Of a stretch of DNA of 64,000 nucleotides, positions 55,401-64,000 are shown piece after piece. Origin of the DNA: Ophiosphaerella korrae (taxonomy: Eukaryota > Ascomycota > Dothideomycetes > Pleosporales > Phaeosphaeriaceae); contig JALNQF010000021.1 of NCBI GenBank assembly GCA_028456385.1, forward strand, positions 248,001 to 312,000. Reading direction: 5' to 3'. The notes under the pieces are model-generated. The model searched no databases, had not been told where the DNA came from, and saw only the letters and a program-made list of their open reading frames with translations. A program made the position numbers and the translations under genes. Every line of letters begins with the position of its first letter. The stretch's first letter is position 1.

Positions 55401-58400
55401 GTATCGATTGATGGCACTTTGAACAGAGAGCACTTTCCTTCCAACATGAGCGAGTGCCGCCTGTTAGAAACAAAGTCCTAAGTAACCTGTCAGCGGAAGT
55501 GGAACGTGTCTCCGCGCGAGTTCCGTCACCGTAGAAGGGCCGTCGCCACGTCTGCCGCGTGCCGTAGTTCGCGTGATTCTGGCGGCGGATGCAGTCGACT
55601 GAAACTTTAATAGGAGAAACGGATCTAAGAGCCAGGCAAGAGCAGCTGAACTTGGTATTAGGAAGTCAGATTATCTCTGTGCCTCATGTGAAATTCGCGA
55701 ATCCTTCAGGTGCACGTATCCGGCGAGCAAGTCAGATTAGTGGCTGATTTCGATGACTGACTCTCTCTCAATTTTACTAGCACACTATTTCTGATCAATA
55801 TGATGATGCTTCAAGACCTGGGTAATGCAATTCAGAACTTTTTCGACATTCCCCTGCAGCTGTTTGAGGCTACTGCAGGTCCACATATTGGGGTTGACAG
55901 GTAGTCCATTTCTGGACCACTTGCGTCATTTGCAAGGTCTGCTCGCCATGCCCTGAACAGCTTGAATCAAGGGCATAGATTAACGGAAGTAATCCGTAGA
56001 CCCGCGGGGCTGAAGCTGCAAGTGGTGCAAAATGTAGTAAGGCCTCGTGGAGGTCTTGCCAATAATGCAACCTCAGGTTCAAGACGAAGACGAGTCAGTT
56101 TTCTATGGCGAAAAGATGGTCGGCATCGCTGGGCCCGAGCAGTGAAGCACGATGATCGATGATCGGAATGGCGCAAAGACGTATGCGGCCAAGATGGGTT
56201 GGTAGCATGTGAGTTTGGAAAGCAGCTCATCTTTGATGACGGCTGGCCACTCGCAGCAGAGTCACTATTAGGGCCATGATCTATTCTACGATGTTAGGTG
56301 GGTACAAGGCGGTAATTGAGGGCCGTATGGAATCGAGGCGGCTAGGCATGTTTAGAAAACTAATTTTGGAGGTAACAAAAGTATAGGCCGGAATAGGAGG
56401 GATAGTATGGGCAAACAGACGGCTGTGAGTGGTGGGCATTTGATTCCGGAGAAGTGTGAAGGTCGAGAGCTGGGCATGCGCGTCTCCGATTGAGGCTGGC
56501 TCGTGTCCGTGGTACCGGTACCTACTGGAAGGACTGGAGCAGGGGATGCAAGTCGGCGACAATACTTGGCTAGTCGTAAGTCGTGACACAAGGTGTTAAA
56601 ACACAGTAGCGGGTAGGGTGGTGAGGATGGGCATGGAGCGTTGATGAGAGTATGCAGGCGGCTCCAGAACGGGCAAGGCAGCTAGGTACAAGGATGAATG
56701 AGCAATGCGTAGTGGAGGCGAGGGCTTCGTCAGATTGAGATCTAAACCGGTCGGCCGGTATGTAATGATATTACTTTTTGGATATAATTTTCCCACACGC
56801 TGGGCCAATGGGCATGCGATGGAATTGTAGGAGCGAGCCCCCACAACGAGCGCACGGGCCGTTTGGCTCAACCCCCAGGATAGCATGGCCTCCCCCAATT
56901 ATCGTGACCACCACTGTGACCACCATCATCCCACTTCGTCTATCAGATCACATAGATGCATTATCGTCCATGGCAACACCGTCGTCTTCAGCGTGAGTAC
57001 ATGGTATGCCTGCTCTGGTCAAGACGCACCGGGGGGCTGCCCAATACGATCATCCACAGGGCCCAAGTCAGCAGCACCACCTCAGGCGCACCCACCATGC
57101 CGGGTGCATAAATGGTGAATGGCATTTGCCCCGGCCCATGACAGTCCGGGGCCTCCATACGAGCCATCTAGCCATCAAGGGCGTTCGCCCACTGCGTCTT
57201 GGGATGGAGACCGCCTCATTAGCTAAAGTGAGCCTCATCATTGGGCCTCTGCCACAGTGGCGTACTGGGCTTGTCCCAATGAGGCCAGCAAGTGTTTCGG
57301 GATGGGCCAGCGAGCCGTGGCCGCGGCGCTCACTGTTCACTCTAGACACAATAGCGCCTATTTGCACCCGCGTGTGTTTATTCTCACTGGTCCTCATGTC
57401 CTTCCGTCGACTGACGACCATGAGTTGCACCCAAGTCAGCCACGATAAGCCAACATAACGATCCTCACCAGGATGCTGGTGCTTTAAGCGAACCTTCGCG
57501 AGCGCTGACGACCTGCGGATCCAACTTCCTGCAAGCACATCGATATCCTACTATGTACATGCCCCATATCAACTCCTTGGATACGCAATTGGGGTGGCTT
57601 CGTCTGCACCAGCCGCCCAGCCTCTGGATTTCACTAATTTCCTATTACCTCCAGCTCTGCCAATAACCACCTTGAGCAATCCTGGCATCGATCGCCGTAG
57701 TCATGGCGCCCAATGGCATGCGGCTCACGCGTCTGTGCCGAAGCGAATCACCCCCACACTTTTTGTGCTGCACCTGAGACCAGGCCAGTGCAGCCACTAC
57801 TTGTCAATTCACATCTCTGGGGCGAAGCTCCCGGCTCCGGCCCGCCCCAAGTTTGTCTGTGAGCTCAGTCTTAGCGCCCCTAGACGCCATCCCTGATCCA
57901 CGCAATGACCCCCCCCCATCCACGACTGACCACTCCTCCCCTGCTGGGTATCGCCAGGCCTGGTCAATTTAAACTAATACACTCATGCCGGGCAACGTCT
58001 GTGGCAGTCTCCCTCATCACTTGGCTGCATGCGAGAGCGACAAACCCTGTTCATCCTGCTGCATCAGGTATTGGTCTCGATTCCGAGTGCCTCCCTGTTC
58101 CTAACACTTCAGTCTGATCCACAACAGATCGCCACCCTTGTCCCTTGTGGGATGCTCGAGTGTGCTATCTAGCCATACATATGTAAACCCCAAAGCCTCC
58201 CCCAACCACGGACAAGATCGATCAACAACTGTATCTCATGACTACATAGCTCCCACGCATTTGTATCTTGTCTTGTCTCTATTAGCTTCCCATTCTTGTT
58301 TCCACAAGCCTTCGGCCTAAGCCGCAGCTACCCACCTGCGTAAGCGCCTCTTCATCTCAGCTTGTTCTTGGGCATATAGTTCTCACACCCCACAGTCCGC

Positions 58401-58427
58401 CTAGCGGTAAAAGCTCCCTTATCTATA
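49421..58427. other. 9-kb gene-free interval
   Basis: I find no coding region, tRNA or transposon domain here. Open frames are short, overlap on both strands and have biased composition. The base composition is mixed, not TpA-rich, so it does not look RIP-ruined. Simple repeats: GT-rich at about 50495-50526 and (GGT)n at about 50566-50595. The last 2 kb before 58428 are pyrimidine-rich on the plus strand, as expected for a long promoter and leader of the zinc-finger gene. Confidence 0.6.
50566..50595. repeat. (GGT)n microsatellite
   Basis: About ten GGT units in a row inside the gene-free interval; they would encode poly-Gly in a frame that has no other support. Confidence 0.85.
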
Positions 58428-60022
58428 ATGGCTGTCGTTGCGCATCAAAACGTCGAGTTGTGGCACAGACGGACTGAACCTTCCTTCCACATTCCCAACA
58501 TCCACTACACAGACATGATGTCTTCCTACAATCCTCAACGATCCAACAACACTTCGGCTTTGAGAAGTTTTACTGCCCCGACGACACACCTGGAAACCAA
58601 TCCATCTCTCTTCTCAGCGAATGTTCTCGCTACTTCAGTTTCATACCAGCCAAGTGGGCTTTTCGCGTACGACTCTGCTGTGAATTCGTACAGCATGCAA
58701 CAAAACAGCATACCACAAACCTTTGCTATGAGTTATCCACCTAACTCATCTCCAGTGGTGTCCTATGCCGGCACCGCTGAAGCCCATCCACTTGCTACTA
58801 TTCGAGACGTTCGCCATACATACACCCCCGGTAGCCATATGGTCAAGGCAGAGAGCGCCTCTCCGGTCCAATCGAATCCAATATTCAGTCATGCTTCGTA
58901 TACAACGGAGTGTAAGCGTTCCACCTCTGAGCCAGCAGAATCCGCTACGACTGGCTTCGCCACCGACGTTGACACGTTGATGAAGGCCATTCAGGCCAAG
59001 CAGAGCACACCACCACAGCCACAGGAACCTGTGAAAGTGAGTTCTGTACATGTGTAACCAGTTTTTTGTTCTCCACTAAATAATATTTAGAGCGCAGAAC
59101 CCCGAATGAGTTCAAAGCCGAGGAAACGTTACAATTGCCATATACCAGCCTGCAACAAGAGCTTTTACCAAAAGACCCATTTGGAGATCCACATTCGGGC
59201 TCACACTGGGGCAAAGCCATTCGTGAGTAGTCACCGCACAATATCAGAATCCTACTGACCAAATGCGTAGGAGTGCAAGGCACCGGGCTGTGGGCAACGA
59301 TTCTCTCAACTAGGCAATCTCAAGGTCAGTACGCTCTGTCCAATGCATGGGATAGCCACTGATTCCGCTCACAGACCCATGAGAGGCGTCATACTGGAGA
59401 GCGTCCATATAGCTGCGATATTTGCCATAAGACCTTTGCGCAACGTGGGAATGTCCGCGCTCACAAGATCGTTCACCAACAGATCAAACCATATGCATGC
59501 AGGCTCGATGACTGTGGGAAACAATTTACCCAGCTCGGTAACCTCAAGGTATGCCGCGAAGCACTGTCCGAAGGGGATATCGTTGACCATACATAGTCAC
59601 ACCAGAACAAGTTTCACGCTGCTACCTTAAAATACCTCACCCAGAAATTTGCCACAATTACTTCTAGTGATTACGTATCACAGGCAGACAGGGAGCTTTG
59701 GGAGTATTTTGCTTCCCTTTACAAAAACTCAAATAAAGGAATCAAAGGTCGCGGCAAAGACAGGAGAATATCCACTATGTCACCGTCATCCGTGCATGCC
59801 TCATCCTACACGATGTCAACCGAGTCTATGCATAGAGGCTTTTCTCGATCGTATCAGCACCTTGGAAGTGATCGCAGCAGCCGCAGCTCATCAACATCCA
59901 CAGATATGAGTCACCATCGACCCGAGCATGGCTATGACTTCAACGCTCCTATGCAGACTACCTATCAAACCCACAACACGGGATATGATGACATGGTCTT
60001 CCCGGAACGCAAGATGTATTGA
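58428..60022 (+). CDS. C2H2 zinc-finger transcription factor with four fingers (Azf1-like)
   Basis: Exons: 58428-59036, 59091-59222, 59271-59324, 59375-59548 and 59597-60022, 464 residues, all introns phase 0. The first 200 residues are Ser/Thr/Pro/Gln-rich and probably the regulatory part. Four tandem fingers follow: [55 protein letters not shown] and [19 protein letters not shown], with TGAKPF and TGERPY linkers. The introns fall near finger boundaries. After the fingers, a conserved LKYLTQKFA segment and a Ser-rich tail end at ERKMY. The finger arrangement resembles the Azf1-type group of fungal regulators, but the target genes cannot be inferred. The gene is flanked by about 9 kb and at least 4 kb without genes. 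Confidence 0.88.
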
Positions 60023-63000
60023 GTAACCTGGCTACAGCTACACATGAGCAAGATTATATTGCACCCTGGTTCAATGACCAGCTATCCGAAATCAAGGGGC
60101 TGGTGGAGCGATAATGGTTGGCATGGGATCCAAGCTAGTGCAGTGACGACTCCCTTTTCCTAAAGTTTTTCTATTTGAACGGTACTCGTTTATGCCTGAT
60201 TATCCACCTTTTATTTTGTACACATTTTCTACGCGTATAGATTCGGTCGCTAAGATGTCGACCCTTACACTGTATATTCAACAGACTTCATTGTCCGTAG
60301 CCTTGTATCAAAACCCGACGACGGAATGAAAGCCAAATTTCGCCCAATCAAAGAAAATCAAAATTTGCAATGCTGTGCAACCTCATGAGAGCAGGCTACC
60401 CTGGAAGCAGCATCATGTGGTGCGTTGTCACTCACCGCTCTATCATGAGCCAACGGCCGCAGCATGCGCAAACGGCAATGCGTGCACACTCAGCACTCCC
60501 AATAATAAATCGATACACGTCTCATGCGCCTTTGCTTGATAGTCATGTTAGTCCAGCAGAAGTAGGAGAGCAAAGGCGACAACTGTCCAATCTGCGATTG
60601 TGCGATAGAACTTATCTCAGATGATAACAACTAAGTGATCAATGGCCATGCACGCCAGTACGTCAAACTCGAACGCTCTGTAGTTCGGGCTCCACGCAGG
60701 CCTCAGTGCCCAACGCTTAGGTGTAATAGGTCAACTGTCGTGGCGTGTAGCTTGGTGCTAGGCGGATCTGCCAAACTACTGTACGGGAAGGGAGCACTGG
60801 GCAGCAAGAAGGACCGAACGCAGAACAGACCCTTTTTCGCCTGGATGCCGCGCCAAACGTTTCCAACTGCTAGCAATCAAAGCTCGCGCAACAGTTCTAC
60901 ACACGTCGGCGGTTCATGAAACCAAATTCTTTGGTTTGTGATTACACTGTCACCGCTCTTTACGCTTCATTTTCAACCAAGGGCTTCTCCGCGGTGGGGA
61001 GCCAGGCCCATCTTAGTCGCCCACGCTTCCACTTGCCCATCCCGCGTGCATCACTGCAAAGGCCCCTGCGGCCAGATCAAGGACCCGGTTCCCCATGGCA
61101 TGCACGCGTCCAAAAGTGGGTGTGCAAATGCGTCATAAATCAGCCAATGGGATTTTTTCGCGTTACGACTACCCGATTCCCGAGCGCCTGGTTCAGTTCA
61201 ACAAGGCCCCCTCGCTCCCGTTCATCAGTGTCCATCCACACTCACGCACCAGGTGACATGATGTTGGCGTGTCGTAGGCTGGCGTTGCGCTGTCGCGAAC
61301 ACATTTTGCTAAGGAAACTCAAAACTGGGGGAAGGATCCTTCGCGCCTCGTAGTTTTGCGCTTCACCTTCATTAAGGTTGTCTTCTGTCCATCGGTATTG
61401 GGTTTTATGGCTATGATCGACACAGCTTAATGATCTATCGGGTTGTCTCTGCAGGTCTAGAGCCCGTTCCAAAAATGACGTCTGCCCGGTATCTGCTTGC
61501 TCTTGTCACTGCCACCACTGCCAGCCCACGGTAAAGCTTCTGGGAAGCAACCCAAACGTGCAATACAATATAGAGGCGCTGTGGGGGAGCAGCAGGGGTT
61601 GCGGATCCAGCTTACCGCAATCATGCCTACAATGTAACACAATTATTTAATTTTTATCAAAGCATCTTTCTGACAGGCACGTTTAGTAAAACCGTATTTC
61701 ATTGCAAATCCTTCGGCTTGCACGTGGGCGCACTGTGCAAAATCAGGTGGGGAGGTAAGATCCCCTATTGTCCAGGTCGGCTTGCGGCTCCCGCTTAGCC
61801 CTAGAGTGAATTTCTTCTTCGACCCAGTTCTCGTAACGTTGGGTTCGCACGTGGCTCGAAGCTAAATTATTCACTATCTGATCTTGCGATTTCGTCATAT
61901 GGAGGGCTTTTGTTGTCATTCTCCCACCAGTTTACCAAGAACATCTGGGGTGTGCTTGCCACATCCCACACTTACCGTCTGCAAGCTTAAGGAATTATCC
62001 CCGGCGCTACCATGTAATTTGCTATTTCTTGAGAGCATGCCCATTTTTCTCGTTCAGCTGACGCACGCCACGGATCGCTCGGGAGATTTACTCCGCGCAT
62101 CAACTTACCAGCTGGCCGGGACGATATGGCATGCAACCTCCTGACTATAGGGCATAACGAGAGAAGTTGAATTGTGCGTTACAGGGTTATACTGCAGATC
62201 AAGTCCCACCCGGAGTTGTCTCCAGCGACAGCAAGAGGTGACTGAGTCATGTGCCGGCCATAAGTACACAGGTTTTACGATGCTCGGCGGTATCGGTTCG
62301 TTTGAATCTTGAACTGTTCCTGTGCACATTGAGGATAGTCGCGCCGAGCGCGGCGCATACCTCGAAAAGGGTAATGGGGCTCCCCAACTTGGATCCGAGA
62401 GATTATGCCCCCAAGACAGTCCCACACGTCACTGCAATCAAATAGGCTGGCGAGGTTACACAGTGAGGTGCTTGTTCCGGTGCGTCGTCAAATTTCAAGT
62501 AGAGGTCTCACCGTGGTGGGTTCAGCGTATCACAAACAGGCTCGTATCTTGCATCACACGCGTGTTGGACCAGCGAGCAGTTCCAATTCAAAACTCCCGT
62601 GACCTTCCCCAGAACATCCCATGCGCAATGTTCACTCCCGTTGTCAGACATTTGACATGCTGTTTTCGCATGCCTCGCGAATATGAGGCCCGAAGGTGAC
62701 TTCCTTGTCATACAACGGCGTTATCTATCAATTTTTTAGTGTTACAAACGCCATGTAGTAGATGTTGAAGACGGCATTTCCAACGATACTTTCGATCCTC
62801 GTCTGTTGTACACCTTGGAGTACTTCCAGAAGTTGTTGCTCCTATGGGTAAATGAGCCAAAGATATCACAGGAGTAAAAAGCACCACGAGCGCCGTTGAT
62901 GAGACTACACAGCCTTCTAATCATGCTTCAGTAACTAAAGGGTATATATATATATATACTCTTTGGTAACTGGCTTCAACTCGTTCGTACAACCACATAG

Positions 63001-64000
63001 CGCCAGCCTCGGCCACGCCGCATTATTCCAAAGTGACAGGTACCCTACATCTTCACCCTCTACTAGGATCCCACGTCACAAGACTCGCTAATGCAATCTG
63101 TACGCTTACAAACCACTTGGTCGCGCCCACCAACACCATTTCAGGTCAACTATACATATGTACAACCACACTTCCGAAACATCGGGCTCTCAATAGCGCA
63201 TTCACTAAGACGCAAGATCTGTAATGATAACGATCAAGAAAGGCTGCAGTCGCACCGCATCCAAATCTTGGATTGAACAGGTCCTGCGCGTCTCAGTGAA
63301 AGCACAAGGATATCGGGAGCCAGGGCACCTGCAAGGGAAACCATCATCATCATTGCATCGACATTCTCGATTGAAATAAGAAAACTCGCATGCATCTGGA
63401 CTCACATGATCTCGTTAGGCAACGTGGTCAGTCAAAGGCATGCAATTGCGGTTCCAACCGGAACTGTCATCCACATCGCTGGGTCCTTTAGTCGCCCCTG
63501 AAGATCTCGGCGCGAGAGAGCATCGCCTAGCATTTTTGCACGCGGGCTGACACGGTTGCGCGCTGCTGCCCTGCGTCAGCCCCTCCCCCCCCCTCCCGAC
63601 TTCGGACACGGAATCTGTGCGAGTCCACGCGCGCGAACCGTTGCTGGAGCGGTTGATTTCAATTAATCAGAGAAAAGGCGGGATACCGTTGGGTGCCCCG
63701 CTTGCCCTTGTCGATGTCGCTTGTTTAGCGGCAGGAATGACAGGTCCTGGATTGTAGCATTATCGTGGCTATGTCGTGCTCGTCACAGTTTCGACTGCAT
63801 TTTAACGCCCGGAACCCCGCGATGGTGCCCTGAAAGTGCCCTGAGGCGCCCTAGAGCAGTTGATGAACGTGCATTGGACCCGGAAATTGATTTCATGAAT
63901 TGTTATAGGCGACGGTCGTGGTGGAAAAAGGGGTACTATGTGTATCATGACCATGAGCTTTGTTGGAAGTGTGGCGACATCTATTGGGATGAGGGCCACA
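60023..64000. other. 4-kb gene-free interval at the right edge
   Basis: No coding region, tRNA or transposon domain recognised. A (TA)n tract flanked by short complementary arms lies at about 62938-62966. Short open frames on both strands lack domains. A gene could start beyond the window edge. Confidence 0.5.
62938..62966. repeat. (TA)n tract with palindromic flanks
   Basis: About nine TA steps flanked by aaaggg-like and actcttt-like arms, forming a near-perfect palindrome. No function is assigned. Confidence 0.6.

Overview
This window is nuclear DNA of a filamentous ascomycete (Pezizomycotina, most likely a dothideomycete of the Pleosporales type). The evidence is genes on both strands with many 40-250 nt GT-AG introns and fungal CTAAC/CTAAT branch points, TpA-rich transposon remains that look RIP-mutated, a HET-domain relic, and fungal-specific families (DUF6594, CBM18/Ser-rich secreted proteins, HapE, RcoA/Tup1, fungal trehalose phosphorylase). 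No close species call can be made from the sequence alone.

Region 1 (1-8.7 kb) is an eroded border. It holds AT/TpA-rich stretches, two fragments of pogo/DDE-1 transposases, the orphan C-lobe of a protein kinase, a perfect 3 x 90 bp tandem repeat and a HET-domain pseudogene. Between these relics lies the most striking object in the window: a structurally complete tRNA-Gly(GCC) gene at 6440-6575. It carries the usual short intron after position 37 and also a 53-bp GT-AG insertion in the T-loop, with a fungal 5' splice site, branch point and 3' splice site. Removing both leaves a canonical 71-nt tRNA. The insertion also interrupts the B-box promoter.

Region 2 (8.7-33.2 kb) is a dense block of conserved genes: HIS6 and FAF1 (divergent), LYC1-like, a three-CBM18 Ser-rich secreted protein, a broken DUF6594 membrane gene, TRS33, malate dehydrogenase, HapE (NF-YC), FCF2, purine nucleoside phosphorylase and mitochondrial uS10 (divergent), a GH31 glucosidase and a membrane-anchored M24 peptidase. 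FAF1, FCF2 and the DUF2423 gene at 39.5 kb all belong to ribosome assembly or nucleolar families, but they are not adjacent.

Region 3 (33.5-49.4 kb) holds a small secreted/TM protein, a lone cytochrome P450, a PAN/apple-like secreted protein, a DUF2423 nucleolar protein divergent from a SIZ/PIAS SUMO E3 ligase, and a trehalose phosphorylase (ccg-9 type) divergent from the Tup1/RcoA co-repressor.

Region 4 (49.4-64 kb) is almost empty of genes. About 9 kb of non-coding sequence that is not AT-rich precedes a four-finger C2H2 transcription factor (58428-60022), and at least 4 kb more follows it. This suggests a large regulatory domain or unrecognised non-coding transcripts. Exon coordinates were worked out by hand from splice signals and reading frame. 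Gene spans are given start codon to stop codon, and exon positions are in the evidence text.
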